From IMG/VR virus record IMGVR_UViG_3300012001_000006, positions 17,266-81,265 of that record: a DNA stretch of 64,000 nucleotides; one strand, 5' to 3'. The notes under the pieces were generated by a model. The model saw only the letters and a program-made list of their open reading frames with translations. It was not told the DNA's origin and ran no database searches. The translations under genes and the position numbers were made by a program. This DNA is from a virus. Shown here piece after piece: positions 48,021 through 56,711 of the stretch. Each line of letters starts with the position of its first letter. The first letter of the stretch is position 1.

Positions 48021-48681
48021 GAGATGGCATCCCCACCAGTTGCGCGCTGGCGTTCGGGTGAAAGATCGCGCTGCGCACCGAAGCGAGCGACGGGTATTCC
48101 GGCGTGCCGGTGAACGAGATCACCAAGCCGTTATAGACGTGCGTGGCGTCAGGGTAAGACACGACAGCGAGGTCGCCAATGGCGGCAAGGGTCGCCGCTT
48201 GCATGTCGATGAGGGTCTGGTAGGCAAAGTCGCGCGTAAGTGCCTTGACGAGCTTGCTGGCGTGCCAGACGCGGCCGGCGGAGTCGACCGCCTTGAAGTC
48301 TTGTTTATCCTGGGCCTGCTTCATCAGCGCGTCCATTGCGGCCGAGCCGCCATACAGCATCGACTTTGGTGCGCTGCCATTCTTGACGCGCAAAACTGAA
48401 TCGGTGAGGTTTTTGGTCGCGATGATGCGCAAAGCGGTCAGCAAGCGCCCTTGACGGTCGCGCTGGTCGCGCGAGACGACGCCATCGTCAAGGGTGATGA
48501 GGTAGTAGTCGGCCGCGTCACTGGCGGTCTTGACGAACGAGTTGACCGCGCGGTGGCCCTCAACCTGAAGCTGCGCGATCGACTGCGGCGTGACTGCCGT
48601 GCGCAGGCAGAGACCGGATAGCGCCAGGGTGAAAAGCGCGTAGTCGTTGCTGACCTGATTGGAAAATTGATCGAAGCGCAT
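48013..48681 (-). CDS. Structural hypothetical protein (222 aa)
   Basis: A mixed alpha/beta protein with SNQVSNDYALFTLALSGLCL near the start and YVNGLVISF-like strands near the end. Encoded in the connector cluster by overlapping genes. It could be a connector or a small head protein. Not recognised. Confidence 0.55.
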   Translation of the reverse strand: MRFDQFSNQVSNDYALFTLALSGLCLRTAVTPQSIAQLQVEGHRAVNSFVKTASDAADYYLITLDDGVVSRDQRDRQGRLLTALRIIATKNLTDSVLRVKNGSAPKSMLYGGSAAMDALMKQAQDKQDFKAVDSAGRVWHASKLVKALTRDFAYQTLIDMQAATLAAIGDLAVVSYPDATHVYNGLVISFTGTPEYPSLASVRSAIFHPNASAQLVGMPSHV

Positions 48682-49523
48682 TATCGGCGTGAAATCGTTT
48701 TGGAGAACGTGACGAAATAGGACAGGTAGCTCAACGCGCGGCGCGAGACCGGCAGTTGCAGCGGCTTGCCTTGTCTGAACATCTGCTTCACTTCGCCGAT
48801 CGTCTCCAGCATCAGCCCTTGCTGGCGCTTCTGCTCAACTGGATCTCCGCCGAGAATGTTGTCGGCTTCGGCAAGTTGCGCCAGGTAGAGCGCGTTCAAG
48901 AACCTTGCCGGCAGTTTGACGAATTGCTCCGGCGTCAGGAATGCGATGTTGCCGTTAAACAGGAACATGCCGCCCTGCGTCGCGTATTGCGTCATGTAGA
49001 CGCCATCAGGGACGAAGGACAGGCTGTCCTGACCCCAAAACATATTCGAGTTCGTTTGCGTGAAGTTCAACTGGCAGATGCGAGAGCGGGCCTCAATCAG
49101 CGCCGTGATCCGGTCGGTGTCGTTGGCGGCGTCCCATCCAGGCGTATTGGGAACCGCCAGACTGGTGAACTCGGCCATCGAGTAGCTTTGAAAGGTGTTG
49201 ATGCCAACCTGCATCGGGTCGGTCAGTGCGACTGCGTAGGCGGCGCTGAGCGCGACGGTGTTGCCGAGAGCGTTCACGCATAGCAGCGACACCATACGCA
49301 TGTCGCGCGTGCTGCCGGCGGTCAGAGCGTTGGAGACCGCAGGGACGGTGACGCTTGCGTCCGTGTCGCCTGGGGTGTAGGTGAGCGCCTGCGAGGGTAC
49401 GAGTACCGTGCCGGCTTGATCCGTGACGCTGTACGTGATCGTCGAGACGCTGAGAGCGTTGCCGTTCTTATCGACCAGCGGCACCTTCAGCGTTACGTCC
49501 GTCCCTTGCAGGAAAACTTCCAT
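48681..49523 (-). CDS. Structural protein with Ig-like N-terminus, possible adaptor (280 aa)
   Basis: Residues 1-85 are a beta-sandwich-like domain (MEVFLQGTDVTLKVPLVDKN; AGTVLVPSQALTYTPGDTDA). Residues about 120-270 are helical with RITALIEARSRICQLNFTQ and FLNALYLAQLAEADNILGGD, which fits a head-tail adaptor core. AAGGGG precedes the ATG. Its function is inferred from its place between capsid and connector genes. Confidence 0.6.
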   Translation of the reverse strand: MEVFLQGTDVTLKVPLVDKNGNALSVSTITYSVTDQAGTVLVPSQALTYTPGDTDASVTVPAVSNALTAGSTRDMRMVSLLCVNALGNTVALSAAYAVALTDPMQVGINTFQSYSMAEFTSLAVPNTPGWDAANDTDRITALIEARSRICQLNFTQTNSNMFWGQDSLSFVPDGVYMTQYATQGGMFLFNGNIAFLTPEQFVKLPARFLNALYLAQLAEADNILGGDPVEQKRQQGLMLETIGEVKQMFRQGKPLQLPVSRRALSYLSYFVTFSKTISRR

Positions 49524-49526
49524 TCT

Positions 49527-49982
49527 TTACCCCTTTGGCGCCTGTGACGCTTGCATGATGGCGGTGATCATCTCCGCGATTGAATTGCTCTTGACGCCCA
49601 ACGGGTCGGCAATCAGGCGCAAACCTTTGATGCCGTCAGCGTCGGCGACCGCGCTCAACTCCTCGACCGTGTAGCCTGACTTGGCCGGCGCCGACAAGAC
49701 CGCCGGTTCCGATGAGGGCGCTTGTGCGGAAGCTGCCGCTTCAATGTCGTGCTGCCCTTCCGCGCCCGATACGAACATTGGCGCCGATGTCTCAGCGTTA
49801 TCCAGAATCGCCTGGGCGACGGACGGGGAGCCGCCGTTTTCCCATTCGCACAACATGACCGCGGCCATGCGTACGGCATCAACCGGCAACACGTCGGCGA
49901 TAGAGAGGCCGTTTTCAAAATTGATGACGCCCATTTGGCCGTTATAGGTATTGAAACCTGCCTGCGTTATGCGGAGCTTCAT
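49527..49982 (-). CDS. Small capsid-region protein (151 aa), paralogue of its neighbour
   Basis: The N-terminus MKLRITQAGFNTYNGQMGVI aligns with the neighbouring gene product (MKIKLTQPGYENFTGQLGNV). The middle is Ala/Ser/Glu-rich. The C-terminal 45 residues (VKSNSIAEMITAIMQASQ) look like a SAP/HeH-type helical hairpin. Possibly a decoration or head accessory protein. Confidence 0.6.
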   Translation of the reverse strand: MKLRITQAGFNTYNGQMGVINFENGLSIADVLPVDAVRMAAVMLCEWENGGSPSVAQAILDNAETSAPMFVSGAEGQHDIEAAASAQAPSSEPAVLSAPAKSGYTVEELSAVADADGIKGLRLIADPLGVKSNSIAEMITAIMQASQAPKG

Positions 49983-49991
49983 GGCGATTCC

Positions 49992-50243
49992 TTATACGGT
50001 TGGGGCTGGATTTGTGGCAGCATTAAAGTCGCCAGTATTGTCTTCAACATTAAGCTCGACGTTCGTCGTATTCAGTACGCCCGTATCGACGCCGGCGACA
50101 ACCTGGTCTACCAGATAGACCGCCGCAATGCCTGCCGCGCTCTGTTCGCTGACCTCGCCATCGGAGGTGCCATCGGTGAATGTCACGTTGCCAAGTTGGC
50201 CGGTGAAGTTTTCATAGCCAGGTTGCGTTAATTTAATTTTCAT
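49992..50243 (-). CDS. Small capsid-region protein (83 aa)
   Basis: Shares its first 30 residues with the 49527-49982 product, followed by GIAAVYLVDQVVAGVDTG and an acidic Thr/Asn-rich tail. It lies right after the major capsid gene and terminator. Decoration or head-stabilising role is possible but unproven. Confidence 0.6.
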   Translation of the reverse strand: MKIKLTQPGYENFTGQLGNVTFTDGTSDGEVSEQSAAGIAAVYLVDQVVAGVDTGVLNTTNVELNVEDNTGDFNAATNPAPTV

Positions 50244-50261
50244 ACGTTTCTTTCAGATGTG

Positions 50262-50289
50262 AAAAAGGCAGGTCTTTTGAACCTGCCTT
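50262..50289 (-). terminator. Intrinsic terminator after the major capsid gene
   Basis: The 9-bp stem AAGGCAGGT/ACCTGCCTT is followed by a T run on the minus strand. It limits read-through from the capsid gene. Confidence 0.85.
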
Positions 50290-50291
50290 CT

Positions 50292-50320
50292 ATTCTACGT
50301 CAGTACTGACTGATCAGCAA
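50292..50320 (-). promoter_or_regulatory. Promoter with perfect operator overlapping the capsid terminator
   Basis: Minus strand TTGCTG, 17 nt, TAGAAT with GTCAGTACTGAC in the spacer. The predicted start (about 50285) lies inside the terminator stem, so its transcript could not form the full hairpin. Confidence 0.6.
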
Positions 50321-50323
50321 GAC

Positions 50324-51235
50324 TTAGATGTTGGTGACGCCTTTGCAGACGGCCAACGACCGTGTGGACTTCAGCGCGAGGCCGGTGTACCACTTGAGAC
50401 GGATGCGGGTAGCATCCTTGTTCTGCACGGTGCCGATGTTCTCGACCACGATACCGGCGTTTTCACCGCCCCACAGACCATGCAGACCGTCGAGTTCGTT
50501 CATGCGGACAGCGAACACGGAACAGGTTGCAACGTTGGTGCCTTGCGTTTCATCGCCAGGCAGGAACTCGTTCATGAGAATAGGAATGCCGTTGTGAGTC
50601 AACATCGGGCGACCGAAGTTTTCCATCATCTGCATGATGGCGTCGGTGCCGTAGGTGGCGCGCAGCAAAGCGCGATACGCACGGATGGTGCCGCGGCGCA
50701 TGACCAGTACATCGGCGCCGTTTGGAATTGCATCACACAGCTCGTCCATCATCGTCAGGGTCAGGGCATTGCCGTTGACGCCGGCCGAAGTGTGCTGCGA
50801 CGCTTCCAGGGTCGAAGCGATCTTCACGATGCCGTCGAACTGCTTGGTATTGACAGCGGAGTCGCCGTTTGCCAGCGCGCGGTGGAACTCGCGGCCAACA
50901 GTCTTTGCCTTCTTCGCGATCTGGATCGCAACTTGGTCGTTCGAGTCGCTCATCGTGGACGACAGGAATTTGTCGATATCAACGTCGCCAGCCAGGATCT
51001 TCAGCGAAGCGACGACTTCGGTGAAATTCGCAGACGATTCGTTCACAGCGTCGTTCGGGGAAAGCCAGTCGGCAGAACCGATGGAGTTTTCGCGGTTATA
51101 CACGTACGCTTTGCCGACCGTTTTCACGAAAGGCAGAACGGCGAACATATCGTCGCGGTCGATGATTTCGTCGATGACGCCCGAAATCAGTTGGTTGTTA
51201 CTCAGCAATGCGGCTTCAGTAGCTAACAGTGGCAT
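50324..51235 (-). CDS. Major capsid protein
   Basis: A 303-aa protein next to the scaffold gene. LPFVKTVGKAYVYNRENSIG, the central helix-rich part (QVAIQIAKKAKTVGREFHRA) and MRRGTIRAYRALLRATYG fit HK97-fold capsid proteins of this size. The ATG at 51235 has AAAGGA upstream; the frame extends 33 codons further without a start signal. It has its own promoter and operator and a strong terminator, as expected for the most abundant head protein. Confidence 0.82.
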   Translation of the reverse strand: MPLLATEAALLSNNQLISGVIDEIIDRDDMFAVLPFVKTVGKAYVYNRENSIGSADWLSPNDAVNESSANFTEVVASLKILAGDVDIDKFLSSTMSDSNDQVAIQIAKKAKTVGREFHRALANGDSAVNTKQFDGIVKIASTLEASQHTSAGVNGNALTLTMMDELCDAIPNGADVLVMRRGTIRAYRALLRATYGTDAIMQMMENFGRPMLTHNGIPILMNEFLPGDETQGTNVATCSVFAVRMNELDGLHGLWGGENAGIVVENIGTVQNKDATRIRLKWYTGLALKSTRSLAVCKGVTNI

Positions 51236-51305
51236 GACACGTCCTTTAAAAAGAATATAAAAAGAGTTTTCGGGGCCAAAGTCGCTCTCAGTCACCAATG
51301 GCTGA

Positions 51306-51346
51306 ACAATACTCCATAATGGCAGAAAAGTCAATCACTGGTGACT
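51306..51346 (-). promoter_or_regulatory. Promoter with operator for the capsid gene
   Basis: Minus strand TTGACT, 17 nt, TATTGT. The palindrome AAGTCACCAGTGATTGACTT spans the -35 box. Confidence 0.6.
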
Positions 51347-51354
51347 TACTTAAT

Positions 51355-52236
51355 TTAGCGAACGACAGCTCCCAAAATGTTCAACGACGCCAGCCCTGCA
51401 CCAATCTTGCCCACAGTGTCACCGGCAAAGTCTTTCTTGCCGGTTGTCGTGGTGGCCTTCTTGGTTTCGGAGCCGGAGCCAGGCTTCACTTTGCTTTTCA
51501 GCAGGTGATCTTTGTCGGGGTCAGCCTCGATAATCTTGCGCATCGCGACTTCGAACCCTACGGCGTTGCCGAATTGGTCGACGAGTTCGGTGCGACCGGC
51601 TTCACCGCGCGGCTTATCGAAGGGAACCACCTTGCCGTCCACGACATCGAAGTGATCGCCATAAACCTTGCGAGCCTTGGATGGTGTCAGGGTTGATTCG
51701 GTGGCGATGAATTCGCTCTGGCTGAACTGCGAGCCAATCGACAGTTCGTCGATCGTGCCGGTGCTGGTCTTCAACTGTGCCTGGAGCGCGTCGATCCGTT
51801 CTTGCAGCGACTTGGTTTGCACCGTATGCTCTTCAGCCATGCGCGTGCGCAAACGCTCGAAATCGCCCTTCGCGAGAAGCTGCGCTTCCTCTGCGGTGCG
51901 TGCGTCTGCCAGCAACTTCTTGATGGCGGCCGGATCGACGCCTTCGAATTCTTTCAAACGATCCTGAGCTGCTGTGAGGTCGGTCTGAGTTTTCTTCAGC
52001 GCTTCCTTCTTCTGCATGACCTCCTTGAGCAAGGCAGCTTCGGCGTCGGTAGGTTTCGTGCCGGCTGCTTTTGCCGCCTCGGCTGCTGCGGCGGCTTCTG
52101 CTGCGGCTGTTGCGGCGGCTGCATCTGCGGCGGCTTTCGCTGCTGCTTCACCACCATCGCCACCGCCTTCAGGGACGACGCCCATCGACAGTGTTAAGCC
52201 AAACATCAGCATTTTCAGGAGTTTATTGATCTTCAT
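51355..52236 (-). CDS. Capsid scaffold-like protein
   Basis: A 293-aa helical protein. An Ala-rich N-terminal segment with KAAADAAAATAAAEAAAAAE leads into a coiled coil (about 70-165: LKKTQTDLTAAQDRLKEFEG; TVQTKSLQERIDALQAQL). The C-terminal globular part (LTPSKARKVYGDHFDVVDG) fits phage scaffold proteins of the DUF6651 kind. It lies directly before the capsid gene. Confidence 0.78.
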   Translation of the reverse strand: MKINKLLKMLMFGLTLSMGVVPEGGGDGGEAAAKAAADAAAATAAAEAAAAAEAAKAAGTKPTDAEAALLKEVMQKKEALKKTQTDLTAAQDRLKEFEGVDPAAIKKLLADARTAEEAQLLAKGDFERLRTRMAEEHTVQTKSLQERIDALQAQLKTSTGTIDELSIGSQFSQSEFIATESTLTPSKARKVYGDHFDVVDGKVVPFDKPRGEAGRTELVDQFGNAVGFEVAMRKIIEADPDKDHLLKSKVKPGSGSETKKATTTTGKKDFAGDTVGKIGAGLASLNILGAVVR

Positions 52237-52274
52237 CGGTAGTGCCTTTCTCGACCAGTCTCTAGGTCAATGGT

Positions 52275-52302
52275 TAAAAAGCGAGTCATTCTCTAGGCTC
52301 GC
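52275..52302 (-). terminator. Weak terminator between portal and scaffold
   Basis: A 5-bp GCGAG/CTCGC stem with a 12-nt loop and a five-T tail on the minus strand. Probably only partial. Confidence 0.45.
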
Positions 52303-52312
52303 GGTGGTGGAA

Positions 52313-53932
52313 TTAGACGTTAGCCAAGGTCTCTTTGGCCGTTTCTTTGTTTGCCGTCTTGGTGAGGGCTTGCTGATCGAGCGCCGGCTGAGCAGTTGCG
52401 GCGGCCATGTCGCCCGCCAGTTCTACCGGATCGATCGGCCAGTTCTTCAGTTCGGCCAACATTTTTGCTTTCAAATCTTTTGCCAGTTGTGGGAACAGCT
52501 TGTCGATGACGGTTTCCATTTGCTGCTGACGCACAGTGTCAGGCGCCGTGATCAGCATCAGACGGGCCGCGATATCGAACTCGTCATACAGGCCGCGCGT
52601 GTCGAAGTTGTCTGGGTACGAAACCAGATCGTCCTTCACGGCAGCTTCCTCGCCGTTCCACTTCGCGACCAGTCGGGCGAGCTTGTTTTCGAAGACCTCA
52701 AGGCTGTCCGCTTTCGCTTGCAAGAGAGCATTGACGCGATCGAAATCGTAGGCTTTGGCAACGCCGGAGCTGTTGTCAATGCCCATCGCGTTGTCCTGCT
52801 TGGTGCGTTCACCAGCTAGGCCAACGGTGTGATAAATCTCAGAAATAATCTTGTTGACGACGTTGAGGATCATCGCCGCCTGTTTCGGATCGGGCGACAG
52901 GTACATCGGAGCCGCACCGCCTTCGCCGTCGTACAGAAAGACGCGCTTGGTTCCCATGTCCACCATCTTGGTGTAGCTGTCTTCGCCAGGCAGCACGTTT
53001 TGTGCCGGCATCGCCAACTGCGAGAAGGTTTGATCCTGGATGATGGCGTCCAGGTTCGACAGGTAGTTTGCGGTCGCGCGATCCAGGTAAGCGATGTCAC
53101 TGATGAGCGACGGCGCCACGAAATCCTCGTCCGTGATCATGTGGTCGTGCAGGATGACCGGCACTTCGCCCAAGTTATGCGCGCCGTTACCGATCTCAAC
53201 CACCCGCTGCTTATTGCCCCTGCCCTGCAACTCGAACAGGCGCCAATCAGTTTTCGTCCAGAGGCGCCAGCGCGGGCTTTCCACACCGGTCGAATTGAGC
53301 GGATCAACGTCGTCGCGGCTCGACTCTTGGATCAAGATCCAGTTCAGTTCACCTTCGCTGTCGTAGGAATAGTCCAGCAGTTGTTCGGGACGCACCGCGT
53401 AAGCGTAGGTGCGAACACCCATCGCCTTTTCTTCTGCCTTGGAATTGACCTGCGTCGTTGCGGTGTTGTCCACCACGATGCCGATGCGACCGAAGACCGA
53501 CGCCTTCTTGCCGCACTGCCGCGCGAAGTCGCGAATCGACAGGCCGTTCTTGGTAGACTTCAACCAGAATGCTTTCACCGACTCTGGCGCGTCATCCGAG
53601 CGGACGATGTTTTGCTTGAAAAGGTATTTGTTCAGGAGATCCACAACCTCGCGGCTGTGGTTGAAGCGGTACGCGCGCTTGAGACGATCGGCATACTCGC
53701 CTGAACCTTCCTTGATGTATTGGAAGATATTCCCTTTGAACCACTCGCGACCACCCTCGTAGGTATCTTCCAGGAAGTCCCAATGCGCAAGGTTCTCCGC
53801 GTACTCAGGGTGCCGACGCGTGATCAACGCCTTCAGCTTCTTCTGATCGTCGGACATCGGCGCGATACCCGACGAAATGGCCGGATTGTTCGGGTCGATG
53901 GTCGCTGTACTGCCTGGTATAAGAATGTTCAT
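52313..53932 (-). CDS. Portal protein
   Basis: A 539-aa protein in the canonical portal position between large terminase and scaffold. Features such as YRFNHSREVVDLLNKYLFKQ, the wing-like beta region (WRLWTKTDWRLFELQGRGNK) and the long helix (DFDRVNALLQAKADSLEVFE) fit portals of the DUF4055-like type. It would form the dodecameric DNA channel. The ATG has no ribosome-binding site and lies 7 bases after a TATTAT box, suggesting near-leaderless translation from that promoter. Confidence 0.87.
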   Translation of the reverse strand: MNILIPGSTATIDPNNPAISSGIAPMSDDQKKLKALITRRHPEYAENLAHWDFLEDTYEGGREWFKGNIFQYIKEGSGEYADRLKRAYRFNHSREVVDLLNKYLFKQNIVRSDDAPESVKAFWLKSTKNGLSIRDFARQCGKKASVFGRIGIVVDNTATTQVNSKAEEKAMGVRTYAYAVRPEQLLDYSYDSEGELNWILIQESSRDDVDPLNSTGVESPRWRLWTKTDWRLFELQGRGNKQRVVEIGNGAHNLGEVPVILHDHMITDEDFVAPSLISDIAYLDRATANYLSNLDAIIQDQTFSQLAMPAQNVLPGEDSYTKMVDMGTKRVFLYDGEGGAAPMYLSPDPKQAAMILNVVNKIISEIYHTVGLAGERTKQDNAMGIDNSSGVAKAYDFDRVNALLQAKADSLEVFENKLARLVAKWNGEEAAVKDDLVSYPDNFDTRGLYDEFDIAARLMLITAPDTVRQQQMETVIDKLFPQLAKDLKAKMLAELKNWPIDPVELAGDMAAATAQPALDQQALTKTANKETAKETLANV

Positions 53933-53939
53933 TTTTTGG

Positions 53940-53969
53940 ATAATAACTCAGTAATGACTTAGTTGTCAA
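53940..53969 (-). promoter_or_regulatory. Strong promoter with operator for the portal gene
   Basis: Minus strand TTGACA, 18 nt, TATTAT, the best -35 box of the set. The spacer contains AGTCA-TTAC-TGAGT. It lies between the terL stop (53972) and the portal ATG (53932). Confidence 0.65.
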
Positions 53970-53971
53970 GC

Positions 53972-55249
53972 CTATCGAGACAGGCCGCCAATATCAACCT
54001 TCCGCACCGGAAATTCCAGGTCGATGCAATATCCGCCAGCATCAGCGGAGTGTTCTACGCCGGCGGCTTTATCCACATCGCGCGAACCCTTTTTGTAGAT
54101 CGTTTGTTCCAGGGCGTTGATGAAGTGCTTGCACCGCTCATCGACGCGCATCCTGATGTTGCCATTGGCTGCACGCAACATCCGGTTCACGGCATTCACG
54201 CGGTCAGCGACGGCCGGATGCTTCCGGCGGTACTTGACGCGCTTGAAGCCCTTCTCGCGCAGGATGTCCACGTCGGTCTCGCCGCGGGCATGTTGTCGGG
54301 AGCCGCCGGCCGGATCGGGGTAGATGACGATCTGAAGCTGGTTGCGCCAGTAGCGCTTCTCCAGCTCCTCGCAAATCTCTTCAGTGTTGGATCCAAACAG
54401 CACGATTTCGTCGACCGCCCACAGTTCGCCGTTGTCCTGCGGCTGGAAGATCACGGTAGACATTGGGTCGATGTTGAAGTCCATCCCCACCCAGATCGGC
54501 AGCTTCGGGTTGAAGGCGTACTTGCCGACGTGTTCGCTGCGCTCGAACGGATAGTAGACGCGGCCGGACATGGTTTCGAAGCTGGCTTCGAACTCCTGCT
54601 TGAACGACTTCTCGTCCATGTCTTCGCGGGCCGCCTCGATTTCGGACAGCGGGATGAACGGCGACGTGATGGTCGGGAACTGCCAGGACTCCCACAGCTC
54701 CTTCTTGACGGCCATCGGATCTTGGCCGCGCTTGTACAGGTCGTAGAGGTAGTTGTATGCCTTCGGCGTGCCGATGAAGATGGCCTGGCCGCGGCGATCC
54801 GCCAGGGTCGGGCGCAAGACTTTCGTCCAGGTGTCTTCCGAGATGTCCTGAAACTCATCCAGCACAAGGAAGTCGACACCCACGCCGCGCAATGAGTCCG
54901 GCTTGTCGGCGCCCTTCAGCTCGATACGGGTGCCGTTGACCAGCGTGATCGCCAGGGTCGTTTCATTGATCTTGCGAATCCACTTCTTCGGAATGGCGTC
55001 CAGCAGGTCGATCCACATAATCTGCTTCGCCATCCGGTACGTTGGAGCGACGTACCAGATTTTGCGCTTCTTGACTTTGGCGCGCGTGATGATGAGGACG
55101 CGCGAGAGCGCGGTCTTGCCCCACCGGCGGCCAGCGACCACAACGCGAAAACGCGCTTTGGACTTGTAGACCTCCATCTGCTTCGTGTGCAGACTAAGCG
55201 TGCTGCGGGCCGCCACGTTATTCTTCGCCCTCGTTGACGATCCCGTCAT
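53972..55249 (-). CDS. terL: Terminase large subunit
   Basis: A 425-aa packaging motor and nuclease. Walker A VVAGRRWGKTALSRV (about 32-46) is of the classical GRRxGKT terminase type. Walker B is FLVLDEFQDIS. The nuclease domain shows VGMDFNIDPMSTV and YPDPAGGSRQ with the expected acidic residues. The start at 55249 overlaps the small subunit gene by 32 bp and has GAGGG upstream. Confidence 0.94.
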   Translation of the reverse strand: MTGSSTRAKNNVAARSTLSLHTKQMEVYKSKARFRVVVAGRRWGKTALSRVLIITRAKVKKRKIWYVAPTYRMAKQIMWIDLLDAIPKKWIRKINETTLAITLVNGTRIELKGADKPDSLRGVGVDFLVLDEFQDISEDTWTKVLRPTLADRRGQAIFIGTPKAYNYLYDLYKRGQDPMAVKKELWESWQFPTITSPFIPLSEIEAAREDMDEKSFKQEFEASFETMSGRVYYPFERSEHVGKYAFNPKLPIWVGMDFNIDPMSTVIFQPQDNGELWAVDEIVLFGSNTEEICEELEKRYWRNQLQIVIYPDPAGGSRQHARGETDVDILREKGFKRVKYRRKHPAVADRVNAVNRMLRAANGNIRMRVDERCKHFINALEQTIYKKGSRDVDKAAGVEHSADAGGYCIDLEFPVRKVDIGGLSR

Positions 55250-55856
55250 CTGGATCGCCCTCAAGCCCGATTTGACCCACTGCTACGTCATCTAGGTCGC
55301 TGATGTCGCGGTCGCGCAGCTCTTTGATCTCTTCTGCGGTCAGTTCCGAGATAATCAGTTCTGGCAACTCGTCTGGATCCACCGCGTCCGGCCGGTCGAG
55401 ACCGAGAATGGCGAAGCGTTCGATTCGCATTCTTGCCAGGATGCTACCCGCCAGGTCGAGCGACTTCAGGGCCGGCTGGATCGACGCGAGCGGGGTGCCG
55501 GCCTTCTTCGCCGACAGGATCTCATTCCAGGTCAGGCGCGAGATCGCCGCGGCCATCTTGTAATGCTCTTCCTTCGTCTCGGTGATTCTGGCCACCAGGA
55601 TCGTCACCTCATTGACGGTCGTGCGCGCGATGGCCGCCGCGGCGCGCTTCTTGGCCGCATCGACGGTTGCGCCCTGCTTGACGCCGTGTTTGGTGAAGTA
55701 GCGCAAGAAGGTCGTTTCGCTCCGCGCGTACTTCTTGGCGAGACCTTCGAGCGTGGTGACGCCGCCTTCCCAAAGCGCGGTCGCTTCCGCCCACTGCTTC
55801 GGTGTCATGCGGGTCTTCGTCTTCGGTGTAGCTGCTGCTGGTTTCGGTGCTTTCAC
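55218..55856 (-). CDS. terS: Terminase small subunit-like protein
   Basis: A 212-aa protein. The GTG at 55856 has AAGG upstream and lies below a leader terminator. Residues about 17-60 form a helix-turn-helix (TPKQWAEATALWEGGVTTLE then GLAKKYARSETTFLRYF), as in small terminases that bind pac or cos. The middle is an oligomerisation helix and the tail is very acidic (EEIKELRDRDISDLDD). It overlaps terL. Confidence 0.8.
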   Translation of the reverse strand: MKAPKPAAATPKTKTRMTPKQWAEATALWEGGVTTLEGLAKKYARSETTFLRYFTKHGVKQGATVDAAKKRAAAAIARTTVNEVTILVARITETKEEHYKMAAAISRLTWNEILSAKKAGTPLASIQPALKSLDLAGSILARMRIERFAILGLDRPDAVDPDELPELIISELTAEEIKELRDRDISDLDDVAVGQIGLEGDPDDGIVNEGEE

Positions 55857-55871
55857 AACATACCTTTCGGC

Positions 55872-55899
55872 CAAAAAAAAGGGCGCGGAGAGAGCGCCC
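55872..55899 (-). terminator. Terminator in the leader of the packaging operon
   Basis: The stem GGGCGC/GCGCCC with a 7-nt loop is followed by eight Ts on the minus strand. It stands only about 30-60 bases after a predicted transcription start and just before terS. Confidence 0.8.
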
Positions 55900-55936
55900 A
55901 TGTAGGAACGGTGATGTTGAATCCGCCCAGATGGTC

Positions 55937-55980
55937 ACTATAACTGAATTTACACATTTTATCAACTCATTACTGACTTA
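55937..55980 (-). promoter_or_regulatory. Late promoter with operator ahead of the leader terminator
   Basis: Minus strand TTGATA, 17 nt, TATAGT. The palindrome AAGTCAGTAATGAGTT (55965-55980) abuts the -35 box. Transcripts would meet the terminator at 55872-55899 before terS. Confidence 0.6.
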
Positions 55981-56279
55981 CTCTCTGACAGCACAAAATG
56001 CAAGGCGCAGGCCAGCGCTTGGGAGCCTTTCTTGAACGACTTGGTGACGCACACTCCGCCTTTGTGATCGAAGATGCAGACGTGCCGGCGGTCTAGCGTT
56101 GGCTTCACATACGGGACGCGGTTCTCAAACTCCATGTACTCCGCGCTGATATCCGATCTGTTGCAAAAATCAGGAGCCGGTTGTTCTGTCAATTTCAACA
56201 TAGCCGCGATCTCAATGTTTGACTTGGGGCCAGGTATGAAGTCGGCCCCAACCTCCAAAATTTCTAAATTACTTTTCAT
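55962..56279 (-). CDS. Hypothetical protein (105 aa)
   Basis: A 105-aa soluble protein with a beta-rich middle (ENRVPYVKPTLDRRHVCIFD; KGGVCVTKSFKKGSQALACA). Not recognised. No ribosome-binding site precedes its ATG, and a degenerate operator with TATTAA stands immediately upstream (56286-56302), so it may be translated from a short or absent leader. It lies between the GNAT operon and packaging genes. Confidence 0.55.
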   Translation of the reverse strand: MKSNLEILEVGADFIPGPKSNIEIAAMLKLTEQPAPDFCNRSDISAEYMEFENRVPYVKPTLDRRHVCIFDHKGGVCVTKSFKKGSQALACALHFVLSESKSVMS

Positions 56280-56357
56280 ATTTAATAACTCATTACTTAG
56301 GTATTAAGGTTTATAGTATTTACGTAAGAGCTTGGGAGTCCCAAGTGGTTTTGAATG

Positions 56358-56711
56358 TTATTCGAGCAACTCCAAAACACCGGAAGTGAAATCATCAAAC
56401 ACAGCGGAATCCATTTCTGCGCCTTCGATAATCTCAGACACAGCGGCAGCGGAATCCTTTGCGACGCGCATGTGGGCATGTCCTTCGCCGGTCGCCTCGA
56501 TCACCTGACGCTGCCGGCCCCTCCTCTTCTCGATGCCTTTCTTGAAGATCAAGCCGTGCGCGATCAAGGCGCGGATCGAGAATTGCAGACTTTGCTTGGA
56601 GGTCTCGTAGCGCACGCGCTCCAGAATTTCATCCAGGTCGGCTGGCATATCGAGACCATTACCGGCGCTAATTACGCGCAGCAATTCAGACTGTTTGGTT
56701 GTCAGGTGCAT
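56358..56711 (-). CDS. Winged-helix protein (117 aa)
   Basis: The ATG at 56711 lies inside the end of the GNAT-like gene. LTTKQSELLRVISAGNGLDM followed by RYETSKQSLQFSIRALIAHG and a KKGIEKRRGRQRQVIE wing fits a MarR-like winged-helix. It is the last gene of the ParB-ABC-GNAT operon and may regulate it or bind DNA for it. Confidence 0.65.
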   Translation of the reverse strand: MHLTTKQSELLRVISAGNGLDMPADLDEILERVRYETSKQSLQFSIRALIAHGLIFKKGIEKRRGRQRQVIEATGEGHAHMRVAKDSAAAVSEIIEGAEMDSAVFDDFTSGVLELLE

